Source: Clostridiales bacterium
GTDB taxonomy: Bacteria > Bacillota > Clostridia > Oscillospirales > CAG-272
Length of the DNA: 64,000 bases
Direction: 5' to 3'
NCBI GenBank assembly: GCA_012800735.1
Contig: JAAZIU010000004.1
Coordinates: 35,277-99,276, forward strand
A program made the translations under genes and the position numbers. Under the pieces are notes generated by a model. The model did not search any database. It saw only the letters and a list, made by a program, of their open reading frames with translations, and was not told where the DNA came from. Positions 19,229 through 29,633 of the stretch are shown piece after piece; position 1 is the first letter of the stretch, and the number at the start of each line of letters is the position of its first letter.

Positions 19229-20719
19229 ATGAAGAAAACAATCGCGCTAATCCTTGCATTATTAATGTTCGTTGCATTTTCAGCTTGCGGCGGAGACACC
19301 AAAACCGCCCCTGATGTCGGCACTCAGGATATCGAAAACACAGCTGCTCCAGAGGGCGGAGAGGATGTCCAGACGGGTTATTCCGCAAATATTCCCGATG
19401 ATACCGACTATCAGGGAAGAGCATTCACTGTATACGCCTACGATCCATATGGCGAGTCAAACATTACGTGGTACGACGCCGACTTTTCCGCAACCGAAGA
19501 AAACGGTGAAATTCTTAACGACGCAGTCTATCAGCGTATGGTATTTGTGGAAGAAAAATACAATGTCGATGTTATATCCGCTCAGATTTCCGGTTCGGGA
19601 AGCTTCGCGAAGCTCAAAAAGTCGGTAACCGCCGGTGACGGAGCTTATGACATTGCATTTTTAAATTCCCGTGACGGCGCCACTGCCGCTCAAGGCGGTT
19701 ATCTTATTAACCTCGCGGCGATAAATAATATGCAGCTTGATCAGCCCTGGTGGGATCAGAACTCCGTAAAAGAAATGTCATATATGAACCAGCTGTATCT
19801 CATAACCGGCGATATCGGCACTATGTATAAAAAATCAATAGGAGTATTGCTTTTCAACAAGCAAATGACATCTTCTTATGGTTTGGACTCTCCGTATGAA
19901 CTTGTAAGCTCAAACACCTGGACTATTGACAAATTCGTCGATATGAGCATTACAGTTTCCGAAGATCTTAACGGCGACGGCAAAATGGATCAGAGCGATA
20001 AATTCGGTCTGTTATATTATTGCGATTTCATGGCTCTCGGTTTGATAGGCGCCGATATTAAATTTACGACAAAGAATGCAGACGACATTCCCGAATTGAC
20101 TTTTATGTCGGATAAGACAGTATCTGCTTTTGAAAAATATACGAAAATACTGTTTGACCCGAATCTCTCTCTTTCTTGGTCAAAGATAGGTGTTCCGAAC
20201 GAAGATCTTATGGCGATGTTCTCAAATAATCAGGGGCTTTTCCAGTTTAACGAATTCCACTCAATAACACATATGCGAACTATGGACGCAGACTTCGGAA
20301 TTCTTCCCGTGCCGCTTTACGATGAAGCGCAAAGCCGTTACTATCATACCATCAATCCTCATGTCGCCGCAATGTTCTGCATTGCGAAGGATGTAAAAGA
20401 CATTGACTTCTCGGTAAATATCGCTAATGCGCTCGCTGCCGAATCAAAAAATGTTCTGACACCAGCTTACAACGAAGTATATCTAAAATATAAAGGCGCC
20501 CGCGACAATGAATCTGAAGCAATATTGGATCTGGTATTCAGCACCCTTCGTTATGACCTCGGTTATCTTAATAACTGGGGAAATATCGGAGGATTTACCC
20601 TCAGCATGACCAATGCATATCAATCCGATCTTACATCAAGATATGCCAAACTCGAATCTAAAGTTATTACGGCGATAGAAAAAGCTACTTCAAACTATGA
20701 GGAGCTGGCAGCGGGTTAA
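19229..20719 (+). CDS. Extracellular solute-binding lipoprotein (orphan)
   Basis: Lipobox FVAFSACGG; paralogous to 7312..8802; EF-hand-like DLNGDGKMDQSD. Confidence 0.85.
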   Translation: MKKTIALILALLMFVAFSACGGDTKTAPDVGTQDIENTAAPEGGEDVQTGYSANIPDDTDYQGRAFTVYAYDPYGESNITWYDADFSATEENGEILNDAVYQRMVFVEEKYNVDVISAQISGSGSFAKLKKSVTAGDGAYDIAFLNSRDGATAAQGGYLINLAAINNMQLDQPWWDQNSVKEMSYMNQLYLITGDIGTMYKKSIGVLLFNKQMTSSYGLDSPYELVSSNTWTIDKFVDMSITVSEDLNGDGKMDQSDKFGLLYYCDFMALGLIGADIKFTTKNADDIPELTFMSDKTVSAFEKYTKILFDPNLSLSWSKIGVPNEDLMAMFSNNQGLFQFNEFHSITHMRTMDADFGILPVPLYDEAQSRYYHTINPHVAAMFCIAKDVKDIDFSVNIANALAAESKNVLTPAYNEVYLKYKGARDNESEAILDLVFSTLRYDLGYLNNWGNIGGFTLSMTNAYQSDLTSRYAKLESKVITAIEKATSNYEELAAG

Positions 20720-20753
20720 AATTCAAAAAGACTGTTTACAAAGCAAAATAAAA

Positions 20754-20783
20754 CAATGCCTGCGGTTTTATTGCCGCAGGCAT
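20754..20783. terminator. Bidirectional terminator hairpin
   Basis: AATGCCTGCGG-TTTTATTG-CCGCAGGCATT between convergent genes. Confidence 0.8.
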
Positions 20784-20796
20784 TATATATTTAAAC

Positions 20797-22374
20797 TTAT
20801 TTTTTGAAAAGAGTTCCGAAGAGACCGCGTCCGAGAGAAGCACCTAAATTACCTCCGAGAGTCTTTCCGAATCTGCCAAAGCCTTTGCCCAACTGCTTGC
20901 CGACTTCGCGACCGATAGTCCCTGTGACGGTATTTCCGACCGAAGAAATAGCCTGCTTTCTGGCTCGTTCTTTTATAGCTTCTTGGCGGGCTTTTTCCTT
21001 TGCTTCAGCAACGGCAGCTTTTTCTTTTTCTCGCGATACTATCTCTTCGAGCTCAGCTTTTTCTTTTTCGGCAGCTGCCTCGGCATTACGGCGGTTTAGC
21101 TTCTCATAAGCAGAGTCGGCGTCGAAAGTTTCGTAATATTTACTGTAAAAAAGGCTGCCTTTAACTGAGCGTTCTCTTTCTGCTTTGGTAATTGTACCCA
21201 TTCGGCTCTTTGGAGGAAGGATACTTGTTTTTTCTACTATGGAAGGTACACCATTTTCATCAAGAAATGAAACGACAGCTTCACCTACTCCGAGTTCAAG
21301 AAGGGCGTTATAGGTGTCAAATTCCGGATTTTGTCTGAACGATTCCGCAGCAGCTTTTACATTTTTCTGTTCTTTGGGAGTATAAGCCCTGAGCGCGTGT
21401 TGTACCTTGTTTCCGAGTTGTGCTAAGACTTCGTCCGGAATATCGCTTGGATTTTGAGTACAGAAATATACCCCGACACCTTTGGAACGGATAAGTTTTA
21501 CAACTTGCTCTATTTTATCAAGCAGGATGCGCGGAGTACCGTCAAACAGCAGATGCGCTTCATCAAAAAAGAAAACAATTTTCGGTTTATCAAGATCGCC
21601 TACTTCAGGAAGAGTTTCAAACAACTCGGAAAGCAGCCATAGCAGGAAAGTGGAATAAAGTCTGCCGTTTAGGATAAGTGAACTTGAGTCAAGGATGTTA
21701 ATCATTCCTTTTCCGCAGGCGCCGAGTGTCAGCCAGTCGTATATCGAAAGTCCGGGTTCGCCAAAGAAAAAATCGGCTCCGTCGGCTTCAAGCCCGACTA
21801 CGGCTCTTGTTATTGCTCCTATCGAAGCCGAGCTGATTCTGCCGTAATCTACGGCAAAATCCGCAGAATTCTGCCGGACAAAATTAAGCATTGACTTTAA
21901 GTCCTTAATGTCAATCAGAAGCAGATTGTTTTCATCCGCGATTTTGAATATGATTGAAAGAATATCACGCTGAAGATCATTGAGATTGAGAATACGGGAT
22001 AGAAGCAAGGGGCCAATTTCGGAAATCGTGGTTCTGAGAGGTATTCCTTTTTCACCGTAAATATCCCAGAGCGTAACAGGATAACCTTGATATCTGAAAC
22101 CGGCTTCGAAAAGACTGAATTTTTCGATTCGTTTTTGCATGTTTTCGGAATCGGTTCCGGGAAACATTGTTGACGCAAGATCGCCTTTAACATCAGCCAT
22201 GAATACCGGCACGCCCATTTCGCTGAAAGATTCAGCTATTACCTTAAGAGTTATGGTTTTTCCGGTTCCGGTAGCTCCGGCGACAAGACCGTGGCGATTT
22301 GCCATCTCAGGCAGAAGAAAGATGTTATCCCCGCGGTAGTTATTTGCTAACCAGATTTTTCCGTCCTTTAACAT
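20797..22374 (-). CDS. HerA-like ATPase, DUF853 (YjgR-like)
   Basis: GLVAGATGTGKTITLKVIAE Walker A; KIVFFFDEAHLLF Walker B; GVGVYFCTQNPSDIPDEVLAQLGNKVQHALRAYTPKE. Confidence 0.9.
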   Translation of the reverse strand: MLKDGKIWLANNYRGDNIFLLPEMANRHGLVAGATGTGKTITLKVIAESFSEMGVPVFMADVKGDLASTMFPGTDSENMQKRIEKFSLFEAGFRYQGYPVTLWDIYGEKGIPLRTTISEIGPLLLSRILNLNDLQRDILSIIFKIADENNLLLIDIKDLKSMLNFVRQNSADFAVDYGRISSASIGAITRAVVGLEADGADFFFGEPGLSIYDWLTLGACGKGMINILDSSSLILNGRLYSTFLLWLLSELFETLPEVGDLDKPKIVFFFDEAHLLFDGTPRILLDKIEQVVKLIRSKGVGVYFCTQNPSDIPDEVLAQLGNKVQHALRAYTPKEQKNVKAAAESFRQNPEFDTYNALLELGVGEAVVSFLDENGVPSIVEKTSILPPKSRMGTITKAERERSVKGSLFYSKYYETFDADSAYEKLNRRNAEAAAEKEKAELEEIVSREKEKAAVAEAKEKARQEAIKERARKQAISSVGNTVTGTIGREVGKQLGKGFGRFGKTLGGNLGASLGRGLFGTLFKK

Positions 22375-22430
22375 CGAAAAACTCCTGTTCTATGCAGCTT
22401 GATTTTAGTGTGTTAAACGTATAGATTGAA

Positions 22431-23147
22431 TTAAAGCTCAACCTCGAGACCGTCGGTAGCAAGGCGTATGTCATAAGGGCGCATATCAGACATAAGCTTT
22501 ATAAGGTCGGTCATCCAGGTCATAGAATAGTGATTGATAATGACCCTTCCGGCTTTTGCTTCTTCGAAGACAGGTATGTATTTAAGAGGTGAGAAATGCG
22601 CGGATTCACATATCATCAGATCCATATGCATTTCTTTTACCAGTTGCGGAAAATCAACATCGGGGCCCCTTAGGTCGCCGGTAAAAAGCACTCGTTTTCC
22701 TTCAGCTTCGACTATGTAGGAATAAGAGACTTCGGAATGTTCTGTTCTCACCGCAGTTACTTTAAGTGTACCGTCATCATAGGTAGATCCTTCGTTTATA
22801 ACACCGGTACGAATCCCGCGCAGAGCAGTCCCGTTTGCTTCAATCCAACCGAACATAGCGGTAAGACCTTTTTCTTCAGGCAGCATTATCAGCGGGTCTG
22901 CAGCTCTGAAATACCAGTTGCAGAGATCAAAAAAGGAGATAAGTCCGTTCGTATGGTCGCCGTGCATATGAGTAACAAAGACCGCTTTAACCGATTCAAT
23001 AGGTTTGCCGCGGGTAATTAGTTCCTCGATAACCTGGCAACCCATGTCGATGAAATAAATATTGCCTTTGACTTCAATCATGGTGCAGGCGCACTTGCGG
23101 TTAGGTTCCGGAACTCCGTGACTTGAGCCGACAAATGTAATACGCAT
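22431..23147 (-). CDS. MBL-fold metallohydrolase (RNase Z-like)
   Basis: THMHGDHTNG metal-binding motif; VLFTGDL; INHYSM. Confidence 0.87.
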   Translation of the reverse strand: MRITFVGSSHGVPEPNRKCACTMIEVKGNIYFIDMGCQVIEELITRGKPIESVKAVFVTHMHGDHTNGLISFFDLCNWYFRAADPLIMLPEEKGLTAMFGWIEANGTALRGIRTGVINEGSTYDDGTLKVTAVRTEHSEVSYSYIVEAEGKRVLFTGDLRGPDVDFPQLVKEMHMDLMICESAHFSPLKYIPVFEEAKAGRVIINHYSMTWMTDLIKLMSDMRPYDIRLATDGLEVEL

Positions 23148-23165
23148 AATATACCTCCGAAATAT

Positions 23166-24329
23166 TTATAAATAGTTGATTATTTCTTTTCTGATGATAT
23201 TTCCGTCGCTGTCGTTAAATATTACTTCTATTTCATCTTTTCCGAGTGTTACGGCAGCACCGGTATAACGGTTCTTTCCGTCTTTGTTATACTCCGGGAC
23301 ACCGGCTACAACCGCATCCGCAGACTGACCTTTTGAGTCATATTCACAGCCGCGCCTCCAGATTTCGCTTGCATGCATATGTCCGAACAGCATTACATCA
23401 GGCTTGATATACTCACGCAGTAAACGAGCCCATTCGGAATATATATCTTTTTCTATATCAAACGGCGAATGGTCGGTGTAAGTAAAGGGTATATGGCAGA
23501 CAGCTATACGCCGGGTTACTCCAAGTGCTTCATACTCAAGCTTTGAATTTTCAATAACCGAACGTATGAAATCAGTTTCTTTAAGGCGAAAATCATGGAA
23601 GCAGACGGTGCCGGCATATGCTTCATGAGAATCGTCTTTATCCTCTCCGCAGTCAAGCACTATGCCCCATAATGGCCCTAATCTGAAGGTGTAGTATGTT
23701 TTTCCTTGGAATGAAGGAGTGAAATCGATAAATTTCTCGGCATAAAGTCCTCTGGTATCATGATTTCCTCTTGAGAAAATAACAGGAACGCTTCCGTGTG
23801 TTATACCGTCAATTATAGCAAAGACGGTATTGAAATTTTCAGAGGAACCACTATGATCCGGAACGTCACCGTTAAGAATAAGAAGATCCGGAGAATCACC
23901 GAAATATTGACCGGCGGTAATCGGTTCAGCTGTCAAATTATGGGTATCCGATATGAGGTAGATTTTTATGTCTTCCTTATCCTTTTGAATGGGTCTGAAT
24001 TCAAAGGTTATTCGCCTTTCGTCAGAGCTGACCGGAAAATAAGGTTTTCGATCAATCATTTCACGGAAGCAGACGGTATATTCGGCAGCGCCGTCTAAAA
24101 CTTCCATAGGTATAGTGATTTTATGCACCGTTGTTTCCGAGCGCAAAATACCGTTTGAATCGTCGCAAAACACACTTTGTCCGACTATTATCTTAACAAT
24201 GGCCGGGCAGTCAAACGATATAAATATTTGATAAGAGTCAACAACTGCAAAAACAGCGGGACTATACAACATATGTTCAGGAAGGCACCCTTTTTTCATT
24301 ATAAAAATCTCCAATTCTTTTTGCTGCAT
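23166..24329 (-). CDS. Calcineurin-like metallophosphoesterase
   Basis: ISDTHN, LNGDVPD, SRGNHDTRG, FGHMHASE motifs. Confidence 0.85.
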   Translation of the reverse strand: MQQKELEIFIMKKGCLPEHMLYSPAVFAVVDSYQIFISFDCPAIVKIIVGQSVFCDDSNGILRSETTVHKITIPMEVLDGAAEYTVCFREMIDRKPYFPVSSDERRITFEFRPIQKDKEDIKIYLISDTHNLTAEPITAGQYFGDSPDLLILNGDVPDHSGSSENFNTVFAIIDGITHGSVPVIFSRGNHDTRGLYAEKFIDFTPSFQGKTYYTFRLGPLWGIVLDCGEDKDDSHEAYAGTVCFHDFRLKETDFIRSVIENSKLEYEALGVTRRIAVCHIPFTYTDHSPFDIEKDIYSEWARLLREYIKPDVMLFGHMHASEIWRRGCEYDSKGQSADAVVAGVPEYNKDGKNRYTGAAVTLGKDEIEVIFNDSDGNIIRKEIINYL

Positions 24330-24490
24330 ATATTATAACCTATAAAAAATCGTATTTCAAGTAGATTAGAGAAAATAGGATGTCAAGAAAACACACTTTT
24401 ATCTTTTTTCTTGATAATATTTTAATGAACATTGATTATGGGATAAAAATGTGATATAATAAACATATATAATAAATCGGGGTAAAAAAC

Positions 24491-24937
24491 ATGACGGATA
24501 AAGAACTCAGAAAATTAAGCCGCGCCGATTTGCTGGAAATGCTTCTTGAGCAGACAAAACTCGTAGACAAGTTAAAAATCGAGCTTGAAGAAACAAAAGC
24601 TGCTCTTTCTGAACGTCGACTTGATATCGAAAATTCAGGTTCGATTGCTGAAGCGGCGCTTAAAGTAAATCGTGTATTTGAAGCTGCGCAAAAAGCTTCG
24701 GAGCAATATCTTGAAAACATCAAAAGACGTGAAGAAGAAGCAACAAAAGCTTCCGAGCGGCAGATACAGATCAGCGCCGAACTTGAAAATAAAAGCCGCT
24801 TAATGGCAAAAGAGCTTCTTGAAAGCACTGCGGAGAAGTGCCAAAATATGGAAAATGAAACAAAGCGTCTTTGCGATCGGATGTTAAAAGAAACTCTTAA
24901 AAAAGCCAGCGATACCTCAACAGATATAAACAATTAA
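24491..24937 (+). CDS. Coiled-coil protein of unknown function
   Basis: MTDKELRKLSRADLLEMLLEQTK N-terminus followed by Glu/Lys/Ala-rich heptads. Confidence 0.65.
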   Translation: MTDKELRKLSRADLLEMLLEQTKLVDKLKIELEETKAALSERRLDIENSGSIAEAALKVNRVFEAAQKASEQYLENIKRREEEATKASERQIQISAELENKSRLMAKELLESTAEKCQNMENETKRLCDRMLKETLKKASDTSTDINN

Positions 24938-24961
24938 ACTTAATTTATTCAGGAGGAAGAA

Positions 24962-25774
24962 ATGATAGTCGAAAAAGTTATACTTGATCCGAAAAATCCG
25001 GAGATAACCCTTACCTGCTATATCCCGTTTGATTCGCCGGAAAACAGGACACCGCTGCGCAAAGCGATGCTTGTTTTACCGGGCGGAGGCTATTGGGGCT
25101 GCTCAGACAGGGAAGGCGAACCGATAGCCCTTGCGTATCTCGGCTACGGTTATGTTTCATTTGTTCTCAGATATTCTATTCAGGAAAAAGCCAGGCATCC
25201 GAAACCGCTTATAGACGCTTCGTTGGCAATGAAGTATATCCGTCTGAATGCCTCTCGTTTTCATATTGATCCGAAGAAAATTTTCGCCATCGGATTTTCC
25301 GCCGGAGGACATCTCTGCGGAATGCTGGCAACCGCATGGAAAAACGAGGAGGTCAACAAAGCGATAGATATGCCTTACGGTTGGAACCGTCCTGCGGGCG
25401 TAGTACTGTCATATGCCTGCCTTTCCTATGATGCAGGTCCGACTGATCTTTACAACTATCAGCTCAGAACAAACACACCCACTGATGAAATGAAGCGTTC
25501 GGTCTCGCCGGCTGACATGGTGGACAAAGACAGCTCGCCCATGTTTATCTGGCATACATCGGATGATAATGTTGTTCCGGTAAAAAATGCAATAGATATG
25601 GCGGCAAAACTTGCCGAAGCCGGTAAAAGATTTGAGCTGCATATATATCCGAAGGGAGCGCACGGCATCTCTCTTGCCGATGAGAGAACCGAAGCCGGTT
25701 GGGGCGGTTGTTTTATCGACCCGCATATAGCTCAGTGGTTCTCCGACTCTTTGAAATGGATGAACACCATTTAA
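24962..25774 (+). CDS. Alpha/beta hydrolase (esterase/acetyl-xylan-esterase-like)
   Basis: VLPGGGYWGCSDREGEPIA oxyanion region, IGFSAGGHL nucleophile elbow, HTSDDNVVP and GAHGISL; RBS AGGAGG. Confidence 0.88.
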   Translation: MIVEKVILDPKNPEITLTCYIPFDSPENRTPLRKAMLVLPGGGYWGCSDREGEPIALAYLGYGYVSFVLRYSIQEKARHPKPLIDASLAMKYIRLNASRFHIDPKKIFAIGFSAGGHLCGMLATAWKNEEVNKAIDMPYGWNRPAGVVLSYACLSYDAGPTDLYNYQLRTNTPTDEMKRSVSPADMVDKDSSPMFIWHTSDDNVVPVKNAIDMAAKLAEAGKRFELHIYPKGAHGISLADERTEAGWGGCFIDPHIAQWFSDSLKWMNTI

Positions 25775-25798
25775 AATAGACATCTGAAAGGAATAATA

Positions 25799-27265
25799 AT
25801 GTATCTAACGCGCCTCTATCCGTCGCCGAAAACAAAAAGTGAAACCTCAAGCGGAAGCTTTTCCTTCGGCAGCTCAGTTCGCGGCAGACTGGTTCTCCCA
25901 AAAGAACTGCCTTATGAAGTTATTGATTCCCTTAAGTACCTTTGGCATCGCTTTTCCTTTACGGCATCAAATATCGAATTTGATATTTGCAATCTTAGTT
26001 CGGAAAATGTCTATAAATTAGTAATCGGCAACGGTGCGGATATAAGTCTTAAAAAAGAAGAAGAATATGCAATTAAATCCGATAGCTCTGGTGTTACCTT
26101 GGCAGCTTGGGAAAAAAAGGGATTTATAAACGGCTTCAAAACGCTTATACAGCTTATCTGTCCGAATAATTTAGCCGAAGGAGAAGAAAGCCTATATATT
26201 GAAAGCGTAGAGATACACGACTCTCCTTCACTTAATTTCAGAGGCATTCACCTTTGCGTCTTTCCGGACAGCAAGCTTTCAACGATTGAGAAAGCAATTC
26301 GACTTGCCGGTCTTCTGAAGCTGACGCATGTAATTCTCGAATTCTGGGGGACATATCGCTTTGACTGCTTAAAATCGCTTTCCTGGGAAGGTTATTCATA
26401 CGGTTATAACGAAATAAAACCGCTTATGAATTTAGCCCGCAGTCTTGACATGGAAGTTATACCGATGCTGAATCACTTCGGTCACGCCACCGCTTCAAGG
26501 GTAAGCTGCGGCAGACACGTAGTGCTTAATTCAGATTTGCGGTATGCAAAGCTTTTCGAGCCGGACGGCTGGACATTCTGTATCTCAAATCCGGATACAA
26601 GAAAGCTGCTTTCTGCAATCAGGGAAGAGCTGTATGATCTTTGCGGAGAAGGGAATTATATACATCTTGGTTTCGATGAGGCTTATTCATTTGCGACTTG
26701 TCCCGAATGCCGCAAACATGAGCCGTCAAAGCTTTTGGCTGAATATCTTAATTACCTAAGCGATGACTGTCTTTCACACGGCAGACGCCCGATAATCTGG
26801 CATGATGAGCTTATCGACAGAAATGATTTTCCCGCGCCGAAAGAAGGCTATTTGGTTGCAAACGGACAAAATCGCGGAACTTCAAAAGCGCTTGACTTAC
26901 TCGACAAGAGAATTATTATTGCCGATTGGCAATACGGTTATCTGGATGAGACAAATCCAACATCAGAATATTTCCAAAAAGCCGGATTCGATGTTATTGC
27001 CTGTCCTTTTGACAATAACAGAAATATAGCTGCTCTTTCGGTATCCGCGAAAAAACTCAATCTCTTTGGAGTTTTACTAACGACATGGCACCACCTGCCT
27101 GATTATTTCCCCAAGCTGCCGGCAGCGGCGTCAATGCTGTGGGAGGATGAAAACTGCAGATTTAACCAAAATTGGACCGAAACTGCTTCACTTCTCCGTA
27201 TGGTATACGATGTAGCCGGCGATTATAAAACAGCCGGATGGAGTATGCAAGAGGTTGATGGTTGA
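25799..27265 (+). CDS. GH20-like beta-N-acetylhexosaminidase
   Basis: SLNFRGIHL, MEVIPMLNHFGHA, YIHLGFDEAYSF (Asp-Glu catalytic pair). Confidence 0.78.
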   Translation: MYLTRLYPSPKTKSETSSGSFSFGSSVRGRLVLPKELPYEVIDSLKYLWHRFSFTASNIEFDICNLSSENVYKLVIGNGADISLKKEEEYAIKSDSSGVTLAAWEKKGFINGFKTLIQLICPNNLAEGEESLYIESVEIHDSPSLNFRGIHLCVFPDSKLSTIEKAIRLAGLLKLTHVILEFWGTYRFDCLKSLSWEGYSYGYNEIKPLMNLARSLDMEVIPMLNHFGHATASRVSCGRHVVLNSDLRYAKLFEPDGWTFCISNPDTRKLLSAIREELYDLCGEGNYIHLGFDEAYSFATCPECRKHEPSKLLAEYLNYLSDDCLSHGRRPIIWHDELIDRNDFPAPKEGYLVANGQNRGTSKALDLLDKRIIIADWQYGYLDETNPTSEYFQKAGFDVIACPFDNNRNIAALSVSAKKLNLFGVLLTTWHHLPDYFPKLPAAASMLWEDENCRFNQNWTETASLLRMVYDVAGDYKTAGWSMQEVDG

Positions 27266-27310
27266 TAAAAACTAAATAATTATAATAAAACAACCTTTGA
27301 TTACATAATG

Positions 27311-27350
27311 AAGCCGAGAATTCTATAGACTCTCGGCTTTTAAGCTTTTT
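27311..27350 (+). terminator. Intrinsic terminator
   Basis: AAGCCGAGA...TCTCGGCTT followed by a T-rich tract. Confidence 0.75.
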
Positions 27351-27412
27351 ATATTAGGTTAACTTGTAAAACTATCGTGTTTATTTCAAGTTGTAAACAA
27401 AAAACGATTAAT

Positions 27413-28468
27413 CTATTTAATCAACTTCGCATAGTCCCTGTGACTTTTCAGCGGCGCATAAGAAGGTGAGTTCAGCAGCTCGCGGAAACTTTCAAGCGTT
27501 GTATTTGTTCCGGTTTTGAACCAGTCTTCCGTATTATATTTAACAAGGTTGAAAAGCGGAGTAGTAAATACAAACTCATTGCCTTCGATTGCATCGTATG
27601 ATATCGCATGATTGCGGGCTTTAAGAATTGAAGTAATTGCTGCATCATGATTATCGGCATTTATATAATTTCTCGCTAAAGCCATATAAATGATATAAAG
27701 TTGATAATGAAATGTAAAGTAATTTCCGTCAGACACCAAAGTCTTTATAATATTTTCTGCTGCGAACAGCGCTTCATTCGTTAAATCGCTTAGTAAGAGA
27801 GCTTCCAGCAAATTATATGCCTTTATCATTATTCTTTCTTGTTGCTTTTTTGTTTTTTCTTTACCAGTCATACAATCCATTAGAAGTTTCTCTTTTTCAT
27901 CGGCGCTGACCTTAACATCAGGATACATTTCAGCGTATCGCTTTGCTTCGATATGATCTCCTTTTCCGTTCAAACATTGTACAATTCCTGTGATGGCATT
28001 TCCCTTTATTTCATCGCTATCACAATTTTCAATCACTTTCCGAAATAATTCAATCGCTTTCTCCCTTTCGGCATTGAATCCGGTGTCGTCAACAATAGAG
28101 AAGGCATTGCACCATATATCCCAAGCGTATTTATTTAGCCACATCATATCTGCGGGATAGGTTTTGACAGCTTCTCCGGAAATTACAAGACGTTCGTTGA
28201 TATCACCGGTTTTGAATGTATCATCATACCTTTTTTTCAGCTCTTCTCGTTTCAAATCTTCAACAGATTCTCTGAAATCGAACAGTTCATCAGTTGTAAC
28301 TCTAAACAACCTTGCAAGCGGAACAATCATAGACAGGTCGGGACTGGTGACTCCGGTCTCCCATTTTGAAACGGTTTGATAAGTTACAAAAAGATAATCT
28401 GCGAGCTTCTCCTGCGTCATATCGTTTTTGAGCCGAAGCTCTTTTATTTTTTCTCCGATGGATTTCAT
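27413..28468 (-). CDS. XRE-family HTH transcriptional regulator
   Basis: IGEKIKELRLKNDMTQEKLADYLFVTYQTVSKWETGVTSPD HTH; helical repeat-like C-terminal domain. Confidence 0.9.
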   Translation of the reverse strand: MKSIGEKIKELRLKNDMTQEKLADYLFVTYQTVSKWETGVTSPDLSMIVPLARLFRVTTDELFDFRESVEDLKREELKKRYDDTFKTGDINERLVISGEAVKTYPADMMWLNKYAWDIWCNAFSIVDDTGFNAEREKAIELFRKVIENCDSDEIKGNAITGIVQCLNGKGDHIEAKRYAEMYPDVKVSADEKEKLLMDCMTGKEKTKKQQERIMIKAYNLLEALLLSDLTNEALFAAENIIKTLVSDGNYFTFHYQLYIIYMALARNYINADNHDAAITSILKARNHAISYDAIEGNEFVFTTPLFNLVKYNTEDWFKTGTNTTLESFRELLNSPSYAPLKSHRDYAKLIK

Positions 28469-28642
28469 ATCGGTTCTCCTTTATTAAAAGTAAGCGGGGC
28501 CCAGCTTCCGAATAAATTATAACAAATAAAAACAATTTACACAATAACGCAGTTTTTGAGAAGTATTCGCGTCCCGCGTGAGTTTGACGGAGAAAAAATA
28601 TCGTTTTTCTCAGGTTGCTGCAATATATTTGTATTTATTATT

Positions 28643-29572
28643 TTAATCGTTATAGAAGAATCCAGATAAAAACTCATGCGGAGTTCCGTCATATACCGCT
28701 TCGGCAAGAAATTCATTTCCGTGTTGATTTCCCCAGCTGTATGTAATTATAGTCTGTCCGTTCCATTCGCATAACTCCATGTCGCTGTTGTTAACGTCAT
28801 GAGCAAATTCTATTCGCTCTCGTTCTGCCAGTGTCAGAAAAGGATTGGCTATACGCTTGTCCTCCGCAGCATCATACATCAGGACGGGATTAACCGGGCT
28901 GTATTCCCATGTTTTCAAATCGGTTCCGCGAGCTATGCAGGTTGTGTAAAATCCTCCCGGCAGGGCTTCAAGATAGAGCACATAGTAGTTCGGATCATGC
29001 GGAAATGTATATATCGCAGGTCCTCCGGCATAACGATCCTTTTGGAACACACAATCCGAAGGCGTAAGCCGCCAGTTTATCATATCATCTGACTGCGCAA
29101 ATCGGAATGTAAAAGGCGACGTTCCGGCTTCTTCAACAGGCGAATCAATTTCCATAAGAAGGGTGTAAATACCGTTCATTTTACATATACCGGTGTTGAA
29201 AATACTCCAGCCGGGAAAGGTAGTCGGGAATTCTTCCCAAACGGTAAGATCAGACGAGCGGAATATTGTAAAAGTATCTCCGCCCCATGTGTCACGAATG
29301 CCTGAGGCATACATAAATTCACCGTCGGTGTAAGCGCATCCGAGGTGATGGTTTTTACCTAATTCCGTTACAACTGAATTGTCGGACAAATCAACAAAGT
29401 GAAAATATGACGAACCGGTATCGTTAGCCGGATTTGACTTTTTAGGTCGTACATACTCAAAGCGATAGAGTTTTTCTTTGTATGCGATCGGCGTTGCTTC
29501 AACAAAATCACAGGCGATTGTACCGAGTTTACGTATAATCGGCTTCTTAGGTGCGCGTTTTCTGAAATCCAT
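28643..29572 (-). CDS. Beta-propeller glycosyl hydrolase-like protein
   Basis: FRSSDLTVWEEFP, AQSDDMINWRLTP, ARGTDLKTWEYSP repeated propeller motifs. Confidence 0.6.
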   Translation of the reverse strand: MDFRKRAPKKPIIRKLGTIACDFVEATPIAYKEKLYRFEYVRPKKSNPANDTGSSYFHFVDLSDNSVVTELGKNHHLGCAYTDGEFMYASGIRDTWGGDTFTIFRSSDLTVWEEFPTTFPGWSIFNTGICKMNGIYTLLMEIDSPVEEAGTSPFTFRFAQSDDMINWRLTPSDCVFQKDRYAGGPAIYTFPHDPNYYVLYLEALPGGFYTTCIARGTDLKTWEYSPVNPVLMYDAAEDKRIANPFLTLAERERIEFAHDVNNSDMELCEWNGQTIITYSWGNQHGNEFLAEAVYDGTPHEFLSGFFYND

Positions 29573-29633
29573 AGTTTACCTTCTTTCGTTGTTTATGATT
29601 TTGTTTCATTGATAAACAATCTAAAGTTTTCAA

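Noticed and set aside
24436-24933. Minus-strand ORF of 165 aa covering the coiled-coil gene
   Set aside because: Ser/Phe-rich translation typical of the antisense of Glu/Lys-rich codons; the plus-strand gene has an RBS and a plausible protein.
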